From assembly GCA_052145115.1 (NCBI GenBank), contig JBKQPG010000044.1, forward strand, positions 1-64,000: a DNA stretch of 64,000 nucleotides, in the 5' to 3' direction. Below the pieces are notes generated by a model, which did no database searches, had not been told where the DNA came from, and worked only from the letters and a program-made list of their open reading frames with translations. The stretch's first letter is position 1, and each line of letters opens with the position of its first letter. This document shows positions 25,448 to 34,951 of this stretch, one piece after another. The position numbers were made by a program, and so were the translations under genes. Source of the DNA: CAIVVT01 sp052145115. GTDB taxonomy: Bacteria; Acidobacteriota; Terriglobia; Bryobacterales; Bryobacteraceae.

Positions 25448-25857
25448 GACGGGTGCTGCTCGACACGAATGTGATTCTGGACGTTCTGCTGGACCGGAGT
25501 CCGCATGCGGCGGCGAGTTCGGCGGTGTGGGCTGCGGTGGAAGCCGGTCAGGCCGAGGGTCTGCTGGCGGCGCACGCCGTTACGATGATCCACTACCTGA
25601 TCGAAAGGGAGCTGGGCCCGGCCAAGGCGCGGCGGATGATGACCAATCTGCTGCGGGTTTTCGGCGTGGCGGCGGTGGACGGGACCGTCATTCAGGAAGC
25701 GCTCGAGATCTCCGCCCCCGATTTCGAGGATGCGGTGGCCGCGTCGGCCGCCCGGCGGGCCGAGTGCGAGCTGATTGTGACTCGCGACCCGCGTAGATTC
25801 AAGGATTCGCCAATCCGCGTTCTGACGCCGGAGGCCGCGCTGCCTCTGCTAGCGTGA
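25444..25857 (+). CDS. PIN-domain ribonuclease toxin (VapC-like)
   Basis: 137 residues, a typical PIN-domain toxin. The acidic residues that hold the metal for RNA cleavage are visible: the first aspartate in LLDTNVILDVLLDRS near residue 7, a glutamate in the helix after AHAVTMIHYLIERELG, an aspartate in APDFEDAVAASAA near 96, and TRDPRRFKD near 114. It would cut tRNA or mRNA when freed from the antitoxin. It directly follows the DUF6364-like antitoxin gene. Confidence 0.85.
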   Translation: MRRVLLDTNVILDVLLDRSPHAAASSAVWAAVEAGQAEGLLAAHAVTMIHYLIERELGPAKARRMMTNLLRVFGVAAVDGTVIQEALEISAPDFEDAVAASAARRAECELIVTRDPRRFKDSPIRVLTPEAALPLLA

Positions 25858-25891
25858 CGGCCGGAAGGCGCGGCAGCGGCCTCCCGAGCGG

Positions 25892-26461
25892 CTAGGCCAG
25901 CGGCTGCTCCAGGTCCATGAAGTAATAGCACAGCATGTGGGCAACGATCATGTGGGCGTCCTCGATGCGGCCCATGTGCGGCTCGGCGACGTTGATGTCG
26001 AGCTGCACCAGGCGCCCGAGCTGGCCGCCATCGCGGCCGGTCAGGCCGATGGTCTTCAAGCCGGCGGCGTTGGCGTATTCGACCGCGCGCAGCACGTTGG
26101 GCGAGTTGCCGGAGCCGCTAATGGCCAGCAGCACGTCGCCCGGCCGGGCGAAATTCTTCAACTGCTCGACGAAGACGCAATCGTAGGAGACGTCGTTGGA
26201 GTAGGCCGTGATGGTGGGGAGGCTGTCGGTGAGCGCCTGGATGCGGAAGCGCGCCGGGCGCTTGTAGCTGGCGCCCTTGACCATGTCGCAGACGAAGTGC
26301 GAGGCGGTGGAGGCGCTGCCGCCGTTGCCGCAGGTGAAGATGGCGCGATCGAGCGCGCGGGCCTCCTTCAGCCATTCGATGGCCTGTTCCACGCGCGCCA
26401 ATGGAATCGCGTCGATGGCTTGGAAAAGCCGCGCCTTGTAGTCACTCACAAATGCAGTCAT
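25892..26461 (-). CDS. SIS-domain sugar-phosphate isomerase (GmhA-like)
   Basis: About 189 residues from the ATG at 26461; a TTG at 26479 overlaps the ROK stop but is less likely. The SIS domain carries FTCGNGGSASTASHFVCDM near residue 50 and ISGSGNSPNVLRAVEYANAAG near 118, the sugar-phosphate loops. A C-terminal HMIVAHMLCYYF helix ends the fold. It resembles D-sedoheptulose 7-phosphate isomerase of the LPS heptose pathway or a related aldose-phosphate isomerase. Its gene follows the ROK kinase with the frames almost overlapping, so a linked sugar-phosphate step is likely, but no heptose kinase GmhB/HldE is visible here. Confidence 0.85.
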   Translation of the reverse strand: MTAFVSDYKARLFQAIDAIPLARVEQAIEWLKEARALDRAIFTCGNGGSASTASHFVCDMVKGASYKRPARFRIQALTDSLPTITAYSNDVSYDCVFVEQLKNFARPGDVLLAISGSGNSPNVLRAVEYANAAGLKTIGLTGRDGGQLGRLVQLDINVAEPHMGRIEDAHMIVAHMLCYYFMDLEQPLA

Positions 26462-26475
26462 TGCCCGTTTCCCTT

Positions 26476-27387
26476 TCAACCCTCATCCAACGCCAGCGCC
26501 AGGGCGCCCCACAGCACGCTGTCGTCGCCCAGCGCGGCCGGCACGACGTCGATGCGGGCGCGCGACCAAGCCGTGATCTGGCGGCCCAACTCTTCCCGCA
26601 GCGGGACGAACAGAGCGTCGCCGGCCTTGGAAATGCCGCCTCCGATCACCAGTTTCGCAGGATTGAGGAGCATGATTGCGGCCTTCAGACCCAGGGCCAG
26701 GTCGACGACGTAGCGGCGCACAAAGGCCGGGTCGCGCAGCAGGTCAACGGCCGGACGCCCGTGGTCGCGCTCGAGCCCCATGCCGCCGCAAATGCGTTCA
26801 AAGCAGCCACAAGCGCCGCACAGGCACTCCGGTCCGCCGGGGCGGATGGTCATGTGGCCGATCTCGCCGGCATAGGAGTCGGCGCCCCGCAACACGCCCG
26901 CGGCCGTGAGAATGCCGCCGCCGATGCCGGTGGAAAGGGTCATGTAAAACAGCGGGCGGCAGCCGCGGCCGGCGCCATAGAGGCCCTCGCCGAGGGATCC
27001 CGTATTGGCGTCGTTGTCCATGCGGACCGGGACCTGGAAATGGGTGCGCAGCCACTCGACCAGATCGAAACCGGGCCAGCCGGGGACGTGGGTGGAGAGA
27101 ACGATTTTCTGGGTCGCGAAGTGCACCGGCCCGCCAAAGCCCACGCCGATCCTCTCAAACTCGGTGTCTTTTTGCCACGCCGCGGCGATTTCAGCAATGC
27201 GTGCCGTCATCCACTGCGGCCCGCCCGTGCGGTCGGTGGTACGGGATTCGCGCCGCGTCATGAGCCACGCCGCACCGCGGTCCGCGCCGCGGACGGCGTC
27301 CGCGGGTTGAGCCGCGCCGGGCGCCGCGCGTTCGAACAGGGCGATGGTGAACTTCGTGCCGCCAATGTCGATGGCGAGAATGGACAT
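26476..27387 (-). CDS. ROK family sugar kinase (glucokinase-like)
   Basis: 303 residues from the ATG at 27387 (MSILAIDIGGTKFTIALFE), which places the ATP phosphate-binding DIGGTK loop at the N-terminus. The ROK signature follows: RMDNDANTGSLGEGLYG with the catalytic aspartate near 112, STGIGGGIL, and the zinc site GHMTIRPGGPECLCGACGCFE near 175. It phosphorylates a hexose with ATP in the cytoplasm. The substrate could be glucose, N-acetylmannosamine or similar; the sequence alone does not decide. It sits just upstream of the SIS-domain isomerase on the same strand. Confidence 0.9.
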   Translation of the reverse strand: MSILAIDIGGTKFTIALFERAAPGAAQPADAVRGADRGAAWLMTRRESRTTDRTGGPQWMTARIAEIAAAWQKDTEFERIGVGFGGPVHFATQKIVLSTHVPGWPGFDLVEWLRTHFQVPVRMDNDANTGSLGEGLYGAGRGCRPLFYMTLSTGIGGGILTAAGVLRGADSYAGEIGHMTIRPGGPECLCGACGCFERICGGMGLERDHGRPAVDLLRDPAFVRRYVVDLALGLKAAIMLLNPAKLVIGGGISKAGDALFVPLREELGRQITAWSRARIDVVPAALGDDSVLWGALALALDEG

Positions 27388-27516
27388 GGAACTACGACTC
27401 CCTCCCGGCGGCGGGTCCGGCATCGCAGCCGGACGCAGGGTTGCGGCACAGGCCAACACAAATTGTATAAGGGTTCGGCCTCCCAATGCCGGGGCCGCGG
27501 CGCAGGGGTCAGGCGG

Positions 27517-28140
27517 TCACATCCAGTATTCCCAGTGCCGCGTCCCGATGACGAACGCCGCCAGCGCGGCATTGGTTACGGCGTGGGCCAGAACCACGTC
27601 GCCGAGGCTGCGCGTGCGCACGGCCCACCAATTGTAGAGTAGGCCGGCGGCCAAGCCGACGTCCCAGTAGGACCCGTGTTCGAGGGCGAACAGGACGGCT
27701 GTGAGAAGGAACGCACGGGCCTCCCAGGCGCCCACCGGGAGCGACTCAAAATCCTCGCGGATCAGCCAGCGCATGAACCATCCACGCCAGAACAGCTCCT
27801 CGGCCAGCGGCACCACCGTGCAGGCGCGCAGGGTGCGCAGCGCCAGGTCGAACGGAGCCGGCAGGCTATAGCGCGAGCCGGCGAGGCTCAGCCGGCCCAT
27901 GAGGGAGTTCTGCAGCAGCCAATGGCCGCGCCAGCCGGGAAAGAGCGCATCGGGCGCGATCCAGACGGCGCAAACTGCGACGCCGACGAGGACGCTGGAG
28001 ACTGGCCAGCGCACGCGGATGGGCGGCAGGGCGCGCCAACCCCAGGCCAGCGCTGCGGCGGGCAGCAGCAGCCGGACAAGCAACTCGGCGCGCGCGCCGA
28101 GACCCACGGCGGGACACAGCGGGATCAGCGCCACGAGCAC
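27517..28140 (-). CDS. CPBP family intramembrane metalloprotease-like protein
   Basis: About 207 residues from a GTG at 28140. The hydrophobic reading continues upstream to a stop near 28197 with only CTG as a candidate start, so the true start is uncertain. Motifs of the CPBP/Abi family are complete: EELFWRGWFMRW near residue 112, FALEHGSYW near 152, and LAHAVTNAALAAF near 185, which together form a membrane-embedded metal site. It has about six membrane helices. The family includes CAAX-type and exosortase-associated proteases, but no exosortase or CAAX substrate is visible here. It lies downstream of the ROK and TPR genes on the minus strand. Confidence 0.75.
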   Translation of the reverse strand: MLVALIPLCPAVGLGARAELLVRLLLPAAALAWGWRALPPIRVRWPVSSVLVGVAVCAVWIAPDALFPGWRGHWLLQNSLMGRLSLAGSRYSLPAPFDLALRTLRACTVVPLAEELFWRGWFMRWLIREDFESLPVGAWEARAFLLTAVLFALEHGSYWDVGLAAGLLYNWWAVRTRSLGDVVLAHAVTNAALAAFVIGTRHWEYWM

Positions 28141-28237
28141 TGCGAAGGGGACGACAAACGGCAGGGCTGTACGGTTCAGACGCCCGTCTCCAGTCTAAAA
28201 ACCGAACCGCGAAGCGTGGCGCAAAGAGCCCGGCCGC

Positions 28238-30583
28238 TCAGTAGGTTTTCGCCATCCACGTCCGAATTCCCGCTTCCTCCTCCTTGTCGGGCTTCAGCGC
28301 CAGCGCCATCTGCAGGCTCTGCCGGGCGCCCGTCACGTCGCGTTTATTGTAAAGCGCCACCCCCAGGTGGTAGCGGAACAGGGCCTTGTGGGGGTCGCGC
28401 TTGACGAGATCCGTGAAGATCGACAGCGCATCGTCGTACAGCGCCTTCTTCAACATGATCCAGCCCATGGTGTCGGCGATGTTCACATCGTCCGGGTACT
28501 GCTGCTTGGCCTTTTGTATGTAAGTAAAGGCGGTATCCAGATCGCGCCCCTCCTCGGCCATGAGAAACGCCAGATTGTTCAGCGCCACCGCGTTGCCCGG
28601 CTCCAGGGACAAGATCGTCTTGTAGTAGGGCAGCGCTTCGTGCCGCATGCCGAGCGATTCCATGGCCAGAGCAATATCCAGACTCAGCCGCGGGTGCTTG
28701 GGCTGGAGCGCCTCGGCCTGGCGGTACATATCCAGCGCCTGCTGGGTTTGACCCCTCACATAGATCACTTCCCCCAAGCGCACGAACAGCTCGAAGTTCT
28801 TGGGCTGCACTTCCAACAGCTGGCGGTACTCGCGTTCGGCGAGATCGAACTGCTTCACAATCACCGCGGCGTTGGCCGTGACCATCCGCATGCCCTGGTT
28901 CTGGGGATTGCGGCCCAACTGCTCCTGCAGCAGCTTGAGCGCATCGGGCCCGCGATTGCTCTTGATCAGCACGTCGGCCATGGCGTAGACCAGCCGCACA
29001 TCGGTTGGATACTTATCGAACAGGCCCTTGAAGACCGCCAGGGCCTCGGGGTATTTCTTGTCGGCGTAATTGGCCAGGGCCAGCTGGAACTGCAAATCGG
29101 GTGCATTGGGAGAGCGCTTGATCGCCTCCTGTAACTCGTTGCGAGCCTCGGTGATGTTGCCCAAATTGATCTGCGCGTTGGCCTTGAGGGAGATGGCCAC
29201 AGGGTTGGTGGGGTCGATCCTGAGGGCGTCATCGGCGCTCATGATGGCGTGCTGGAAATCGTGCAACTGGAGGTTCACCTGGGCCAGACCAATCTGCGCC
29301 GCCAGAAAGCCCGGGCGCTTGGCCGCTTCCTGATACTGCATCTTGGCGGCGGGCCAAAACTCCTGGCCGCGGGACTGGTAGGCACGGCCCAGGTTGTAAC
29401 GAACCACCGGGTTGCTGGTCTGCCGGCTGAGCAACATCTGCAAATCGTTGATGGCGGCTTGGGTCTGTTTATCATCGCCCGAGTCGAGCCTCAGCCCGGC
29501 GCGCAGGGACAATGCAGTGTTGTTCTTCGGATCTTCCTTCAGCACGGTCTCGACGGTCTGGAACGCTTCGCTCTTGAGGCCCATGGCGACTTGAGTCATG
29601 GCGATCTTCAATCGATAGGCGCTGGTCCGGTCGCCGCCCTGTTTGACGCCTTCCTCGAACACCGCGAGGGCCCGTTCGTAGTTGCGCGTGCGCCCGTAGA
29701 AATCGCCCACCCGCACGCGGGCGTCGGGGAAGTCCTTCTCGCGCGCCAGCAGCGATTGCAGGACCGCTTCGGCCCGATCCTTGCGCTGGATGGCGTAGTA
29801 GAAGCCGGCCTGCTCAACAACCACGGCGGCGTTTTTCGGATCGTTCGCCACCTTCAGTGTCATGATCTGCTCGGCGTTGTCGGGCTGCCTGTGGCGCAGA
29901 TATTGCAGGATCAGATAGTCATACGCCAGCCAGTATTTCGGGTTCCTTTCCAGAAGGCGGCGGGCGATGAGCTCGGCCTGATTCCATTGATTGTTCCGGT
30001 TGAGCGTCTGTGCCAGGGCGAATAGAAGATCGGGCTGGTTGGGACGCGCCTCGTCGGCTTTGCGGAAAGCGGCGATGGCGGCATCCATGTGGGCCTGCTT
30101 GTTTTCGCTATCGGCATCCGACCGGGCCACTTCCAGAAAACCCGTGAGCCGCTGGCCGTTGTAGGAGTTCGGATTGCGTTTCAGCAATTGCGTGGCGAGG
30201 CTTTCCACCTGCGCCAGCGTTTTTGCGTTGTGTCCTTTCGGGGCTCCATAGTAGGCCAGCCAGATGTCCGCCAGGCGGCTGGGAGGGTTTTCGTCATTGG
30301 GCGCCAGTTCTAGCGCCCGCGTGAAAGCCTGCAGCGCGGTCTGAATCTCACCGCGGCGCAGCTCGGACTCACCCAGCTTGCTGTAGGCCTCGCCATACTT
30401 CAGGTCCTTGCGCAGCGCGCTGCGGTACATGAGCGACGCTTCCCTGTACTTGCCCTGGGCGAAATACTTATCGCCGTTGGCCACGTACCGCCGTTTCACC
30501 GTAGCGGGATCGCGCCAGCAGCCCTGCAGCACAACCAGCAGGCACACGAGCGCCCACAACCAGCGGAATTTTCTGCGGTTCAT
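28238..30583 (-). CDS. TPR-repeat outer-membrane-type lipoprotein
   Basis: About 781 residues from the ATG at 30583, which has a GGGAG site about 10 bases upstream; an ATG at 30604 is an alternative. The N-terminus is a lipoprotein signal (RKFRWLWALVCLLVVLQGC). More than fifteen tetratricopeptide-type repeats follow over the whole length, with recurring motifs such as AYSKLGESELRRGEIQTALQAF and ALNNLAFLMAEEG. Such scaffolds gather partners for envelope assembly, secretion or polysaccharide export. No catalytic domain is seen. It follows the TolC-like gene on the same strand after about 180 bases and may belong to that envelope group. Confidence 0.8.
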   Translation of the reverse strand: MNRRKFRWLWALVCLLVVLQGCWRDPATVKRRYVANGDKYFAQGKYREASLMYRSALRKDLKYGEAYSKLGESELRRGEIQTALQAFTRALELAPNDENPPSRLADIWLAYYGAPKGHNAKTLAQVESLATQLLKRNPNSYNGQRLTGFLEVARSDADSENKQAHMDAAIAAFRKADEARPNQPDLLFALAQTLNRNNQWNQAELIARRLLERNPKYWLAYDYLILQYLRHRQPDNAEQIMTLKVANDPKNAAVVVEQAGFYYAIQRKDRAEAVLQSLLAREKDFPDARVRVGDFYGRTRNYERALAVFEEGVKQGGDRTSAYRLKIAMTQVAMGLKSEAFQTVETVLKEDPKNNTALSLRAGLRLDSGDDKQTQAAINDLQMLLSRQTSNPVVRYNLGRAYQSRGQEFWPAAKMQYQEAAKRPGFLAAQIGLAQVNLQLHDFQHAIMSADDALRIDPTNPVAISLKANAQINLGNITEARNELQEAIKRSPNAPDLQFQLALANYADKKYPEALAVFKGLFDKYPTDVRLVYAMADVLIKSNRGPDALKLLQEQLGRNPQNQGMRMVTANAAVIVKQFDLAEREYRQLLEVQPKNFELFVRLGEVIYVRGQTQQALDMYRQAEALQPKHPRLSLDIALAMESLGMRHEALPYYKTILSLEPGNAVALNNLAFLMAEEGRDLDTAFTYIQKAKQQYPDDVNIADTMGWIMLKKALYDDALSIFTDLVKRDPHKALFRYHLGVALYNKRDVTGARQSLQMALALKPDKEEEAGIRTWMAKTY

Positions 30584-30763
30584 CCTTTCTACACTCCCGT
30601 CCATCGGTCCCCGTCCTCGACTATCAATCAGTTACAGGATACACGGCACGCCACAAGCATGCACCCCTATTAGTACTAAGGGTGGCGCGGCCGCCGGCGC
30701 GCCGATGGCAGGCCGGATGCGAGGCCGCGGGGCAGTCCGCGCATGAACCCGGCCCAGCCGCAC

Positions 30764-32050
30764 TCAGCGCAGCGCGGCCACCAGCATTCTGGTCTGCCGC
30801 AGCAATTGAAACTGCGCATGCTCCAGTCCGGTGCGGGCGTCGTAGAGCTGCATCCAGCGCTCATGCTCGGCATAACGGCCCTCCTCGACGTCCTTCAGCG
30901 TCGCCTTCCCGGCTTCGAGCTGCGCCAGCAGCAGATTCACCTGCTCGCGGGCCAGGTCGAGGTCCAGGCGCGCCACTTCGGCGGCCGTCCCGGCCTCGCG
31001 GATCTCCTCCCAGGCCTCCCGCGTATCGGCTTCGACGCGCCCGCGCAGCCGGTCCAGCTCGGTCTTGATCCGCTGGCTGTCGACACTGGCCTGCGCGGCC
31101 TGGGCGAGGTCCTGCGCGTTGGCGAAAATCGGAACGCTGACGGCGACGCCGATCTCGCCGTTGTTCCTCTGGAAGGCCCGGAAGAATTCGGTGTAGTTAT
31201 TGAACTTGGCGAACAGGCCGTATTCCGCGACCAGGTCGACTTTGGGGTAGCGCATCGCCTTGAAACTTCGCATTTGCAGGTTCTTGGCGGCCAGCTCGGA
31301 CTCCAGCTTGCGGATCTCGGGATTGTCCCGCAGAGCCTCCAGCACGCTCGCTTCCACGCTGGAGGGCAGCTCCGGACGGGCCCGCTCCTCGTTGGCCGGA
31401 ATGATCCGATCGGCCCCGTTCAGACCCAGCACCGTGGACAGCGAGGCGGAGAGCCGGCGGCGCTGGCTCCTCAGCAGCTCAACCTTCTGCCGCGCCCGCG
31501 CCACGTTCAGCGCGGCCCGCCGGGCCTCGATTTCCTCCTCTTTCCCTTCGGCCACGCGCAGCCGGACCAGCGCCTCGACGCGGTCCATTTCTTCGGCCTG
31601 TTTAGAGGCCAGATCGATGGCCCGCGTCGCTTTTTCCAGGTCCAGGAACAAGGTGGCGGTGCGCAGCGCCACCTCCTCGCGCGTGGCGGAGGTCGAGTAG
31701 CTCGCGCTCACGGCCGTTTCGCGGGCCTCGGCCACCAGATAACCCTGCGGCCGGGAGTACATCGTGCGTTCCGCCCGGGCCTGGAGGACCGACGGCGCCG
31801 AGCCCTCGATGCTCATCGGGAAGCCGCTCGAGTAAGCCAGCCCGCTGCCGGCGAAAACCCGCGGCAGCAGCGGTTCCCGCACCGCCTGGACGCCCAGCAC
31901 GGCGCGTTGCTCCTCCAGGCGGGCCAGCGCGATGTCGGGATTCTGGCGCAAGGCCATATCCACGGCCTGTTTCAAGCTCAGAGTTACATTCTCCGCCGCC
32001 AGCGAGCCGGCGGCGAAGGTGAAGCAAAGGACGAGAATGGGTCTCTTCAT
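30764..32050 (-). CDS. TolC family outer membrane efflux protein
   Basis: 428 residues with a signal peptide (MKRPILVLCFTFAAGSLAAE) and the long, heptad-like helical segments of TolC proteins (TLSLKQAVDMALRQNPDIALARLEEQRAV, and in the second half DLARAAQASVDSQRIKTELDRLRGRVEADTREAWEEI). It should form the outer membrane tunnel for an exporter. The gene starts 4 bases after the permease gene stop at 32055, so the two form an operon. A periplasmic adaptor gene and an ATPase are not found beside them. Confidence 0.85.
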   Translation of the reverse strand: MKRPILVLCFTFAAGSLAAENVTLSLKQAVDMALRQNPDIALARLEEQRAVLGVQAVREPLLPRVFAGSGLAYSSGFPMSIEGSAPSVLQARAERTMYSRPQGYLVAEARETAVSASYSTSATREEVALRTATLFLDLEKATRAIDLASKQAEEMDRVEALVRLRVAEGKEEEIEARRAALNVARARQKVELLRSQRRRLSASLSTVLGLNGADRIIPANEERARPELPSSVEASVLEALRDNPEIRKLESELAAKNLQMRSFKAMRYPKVDLVAEYGLFAKFNNYTEFFRAFQRNNGEIGVAVSVPIFANAQDLAQAAQASVDSQRIKTELDRLRGRVEADTREAWEEIREAGTAAEVARLDLDLAREQVNLLLAQLEAGKATLKDVEEGRYAEHERWMQLYDARTGLEHAQFQLLRQTRMLVAALR

Positions 32051-32054
32051 GGCG

Positions 32055-33278
32055 CTACTCGTAGCGTAGCGCCTCCGTGGGATTCAGCCGCGCGGCGCGC
32101 TGGGCCGGCAAGATTCCGAACACGATGCCCACTGCGAAGCTCACCACAAAGGCCACCGCGATGGAGAGCGTCGAAATCGGGATCTGCACCTGGTCCTGCA
32201 GCAGGTTCGCCGCCAGCGGCAGGGTCAGGCCGGCTACGATCCCCAGCACGCCCCCGCCCACGCTGAGCAGCACCGCCTCCAACAGAAACTGCAGCAGCAC
32301 ATCCTGCTGCGAGGCTCCCAGCGACATCCGCAGGCCGATCTCGCGGGTCCGCTCCGTCACCGTCACCAGCATGATGTTCATGATGCCGATGCCGCTGATG
32401 ACCAGGGCGATGGCCGACACCAGGATCAGCACCACCGTCAGCACGTTGGCGATGGCGCCGGCCGCATCCAGCAGCGCGCCCAGGTTCTGCACGATGTAAC
32501 GCGCGCCCGGCCGGTGGCGCGAGGCGATCACCCGGGCCACGACCTCGGTGACGGCGGGCACGTCGCCGGCCAACCGCGCCTGGATGTACAGCGGGTCCAC
32601 GCGCTCGATCCGGTCGAACATGCGGTACACCGGGATCGGGATCATCGCGGCTCCGCCTTCGCCCAGTTCCGAGAGGCCGAAGGTCGAAGTGCGTTCCTTG
32701 AAGACGCCCACCACGGTGAACTGCAACTGGTGCAGCTTGACGATCTGACCGACGGAGACCTGCGGCGAGCCGAACAGCTTGCCGGCCAGCTTGTCGTCGA
32801 GCAGAGCCACCTTCTGGCGCAGCGTGACGTCGGAGGGATCGAAGAAGCGCCCGGCGAGCAATTGCAGATTGCGCACCGCGGCGTAGTCCTCGTCCGAGCC
32901 GATGATGTGCACGTCGCGCTCCTTGCCGGCGATCGTCAGACGGTCATTGGAGGCGATCACGGGCGAGGCGGCGATGATGCGCGAGCCGAGGCTGCGCCGC
33001 ACCGCGTCCACGTCGGCCAGCTTGATGAAATCGGCGTCGTACTTAACGGCATCGACCGGGCCGGAGTCGTACTGCGCGTAGATCAGGTTCGACCCCACGC
33101 CGCGGATCTTATCCAGAATCAGGTCGCGGCTGGTGATGGAAATGGTGACCACTAGGATCACCGAGGCGTTGCCGATCAACAGCCCCAGGGCCGTCAAGGC
33201 CGTGCGGATCTTGTTGGCCCGCAGCGCCTGAAAGCTGAAATTCAGCGCCTCGCCGAGGAATGGAAGACCAAGATGCAT
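32055..33278 (-). CDS. MacB/FtsX-type ABC transporter permease
   Basis: 407 residues with the MacB layout: an N-terminal helix (ALTALGLLIGNASVILVVTI), a large periplasmic MacB_PCD domain, and three C-terminal helices with the FtsX motif TERTREIGLRMSLGASQQDVLLQF. The end QRAARLNPTEALRYE is typical. It would work with an ATPase not encoded in this cluster; the pair at 11.7-13.5 kb has one and could share it, or another lies elsewhere. It is 5 bases from the upstream TPR gene and 4 bases from the TolC-like gene. Confidence 0.87.
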   Translation of the reverse strand: MHLGLPFLGEALNFSFQALRANKIRTALTALGLLIGNASVILVVTISITSRDLILDKIRGVGSNLIYAQYDSGPVDAVKYDADFIKLADVDAVRRSLGSRIIAASPVIASNDRLTIAGKERDVHIIGSDEDYAAVRNLQLLAGRFFDPSDVTLRQKVALLDDKLAGKLFGSPQVSVGQIVKLHQLQFTVVGVFKERTSTFGLSELGEGGAAMIPIPVYRMFDRIERVDPLYIQARLAGDVPAVTEVVARVIASRHRPGARYIVQNLGALLDAAGAIANVLTVVLILVSAIALVISGIGIMNIMLVTVTERTREIGLRMSLGASQQDVLLQFLLEAVLLSVGGGVLGIVAGLTLPLAANLLQDQVQIPISTLSIAVAFVVSFAVGIVFGILPAQRAARLNPTEALRYE

Positions 33279-33283
33279 TCCGC

Positions 33284-34177
33284 CTAGTCGCTTCCGCCGG
33301 AGGCGCGCTGCAGAAGTTCGCGCACCTGGTCGCGGGACGGATCGTCGGGGGTCAGCGGGGCGCGCAGGTAAGCTTCGAGGAGCTGCCTGGCCGTGCCCAG
33401 GTTGCGGCCGCTTTTCACATACGTTTCGGCGCGTCCGAACAGCAGCTTCTTGTCGCCGGGATCGATGCGCGCCGCCCGATCGAAGGCCGCTTCGCTTTCC
33501 CCGATGCGGCCCTGGCCGGCCAGGAACCTGGCCAGTTCCACGAGCCGGCTGACCTGCCGCGGCGCCAGGTCGACCGCTTTTTTCAACTGCCCCTCGGCCA
33601 GATCGTACTGGCGGCGTTCGATCGCGATCTGAGCCAGCGCCCAGTGGTATTCGACGGGATCGTTTCTGTGGATGACATCCGACAGCCGCAGCGCGCGGTC
33701 GATACCGCCGCCGAGGAAGCCTGGCGCACTCAGGTAATAAGAGAACAGATCATCCACCGCGTCCTTGTTGCCGGGATCGAGCTGCACCGCCTGCTCAAAG
33801 TTCTGGCGCGCGTTGGCCGCGTATTTAATCGCCATGAAGAAGACGCTGGTCTCGGCGCGCCGGCCCCAGGCGCGTCCCAGCCACAAATAGTGGTCCGATG
33901 AGGCGGGCTCCAGGCGGACAGCTTTTTCGAACAGATCGGTGGCCGGCTTGAAATCGCCCAGCATGTAGCGGCAGCGCCCCTCGAGTTCCCAATCCGCGGC
34001 GCTCTTGGGCTCAACTTTCTTCAGGATGGCCAGCGCTGCTTGGTACTCGGTCCGGTCATACAGCCGCTGCGCCGCGGCGGAGTCGTCCTGCGCCACGGCC
34101 GCCGGGGCCACGGCCGGGGCCACGAACACAACCGCAACGACAGCTCCGAATCGCATTGCAAGAGGAGTAAATCTCAT
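33284..34177 (-). CDS. TPR-repeat protein, periplasmic
   Basis: About 297 residues from the ATG at 34177, chosen because the first residues then form a signal peptide (MRFTPLAMRFGAVVAVVFVAPAVAPAAVAQ). The upstream GTG at 34276 lies within other sequence. Several tetratricopeptide repeats follow (LYDRTEYQAALAILKKVEP, NFEQAVQLDPGNKDAVDDL, YDLAEGQLKKAVDLAPRQV). It heads a run that continues into the MacB-type permease and TolC-like genes with almost no gap, so it may scaffold that exporter or regulate its assembly. No catalytic motif. Confidence 0.75.
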   Translation of the reverse strand: MRFTPLAMRFGAVVAVVFVAPAVAPAAVAQDDSAAAQRLYDRTEYQAALAILKKVEPKSAADWELEGRCRYMLGDFKPATDLFEKAVRLEPASSDHYLWLGRAWGRRAETSVFFMAIKYAANARQNFEQAVQLDPGNKDAVDDLFSYYLSAPGFLGGGIDRALRLSDVIHRNDPVEYHWALAQIAIERRQYDLAEGQLKKAVDLAPRQVSRLVELARFLAGQGRIGESEAAFDRAARIDPGDKKLLFGRAETYVKSGRNLGTARQLLEAYLRAPLTPDDPSRDQVRELLQRASGGSD

Positions 34178-34211
34178 TGTAACGGACCCTCCGAAATCCC
34201 TCGCGGCCAGT

Positions 34212-34805
34212 CTACTTCTTTGGATGCAGTTGGGTGCCGGAGAGGTACAAATCCAGCGCCGCAGTGTCCATGTCACCCTTGAAGGGCAGTTGGGCCTGCG
34301 TGTCGCGCGCCTCGGGCGGGATCAGGTCCACCGCCCGGGCGCCGGTGAACTCGATGTTGGCGCGGGTGGTGTCGAAGTGCGTGTTGTTGGGCACCACGCA
34401 ACCGGGCTTGCATAGCACGCTGAACAGGATGCGCTCCGCGGCGCGGCCCTGGTGCGTTGGGATCACGTGCCGGAAGGCCATCAGATCGTCGGCCGCGCTC
34501 TTCAGCCGGAAGTAACTGGCGCTGCCGGCGTAACTTTCATCGCCGCGCATCATCGCCGCCCACTGCTCAGTGGACATGGCGCTGGTGCCCGAATCGGTCA
34601 GCAGGTCGATCAGGATGTCGGCGGCACGCAGCCGGAACAGGTTGTAGCCCGCCTCGGCCAGCAGTGCCGCGCGCTCATCGGCCGTGGTCTGCCGCAACGG
34701 CTCGACACTCTTAATGCGGAACGGCTCGATGATGGTCCTCAAGCGCAGGCGCCTCCGAGCGGAGGATAGCATTTCACGCCTGGAACGGACCGTGACGTCA
34801 ATCAT
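34212..34805 (-). pseudogene. N-terminal fragment of tryptophanase / tyrosine phenol-lyase family
   Basis: 197 residues matching the N-terminal 40 percent of tryptophanase. The sequence reads IIEPFRIKSVEPLRQTTADER, LIDLLTDSGTSAMSTEQWAAMM, VIPTHQGRAAERILFSVL and NTHFDTTRANIEFTGARAVDL. It stops soon after PFKGDMD and goes straight to a stop codon; full proteins are about 460 residues. The PLP lysine and the cofactor-binding second half are missing, so it cannot catalyse the beta-elimination of tryptophan or tyrosine. The truncation joins DNA ending 35 bases before the TPR gene start, suggesting a deletion fixed after that operon formed. Confidence 0.8.
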
Positions 34806-34951
34806 TCAGGGCGGCCACGGGAGGAGGAGGAAGTCGCGGCCGCCCCTGGTAAGTACGAAGCCTTTGAGGACTGCCTCGTACGTCCGATTCCATTGTAAAG
34901 CATGCCCGCCGCGCCGAGCATTCGCTCGCGCGGCCCCGTAGACTGTCTTTC

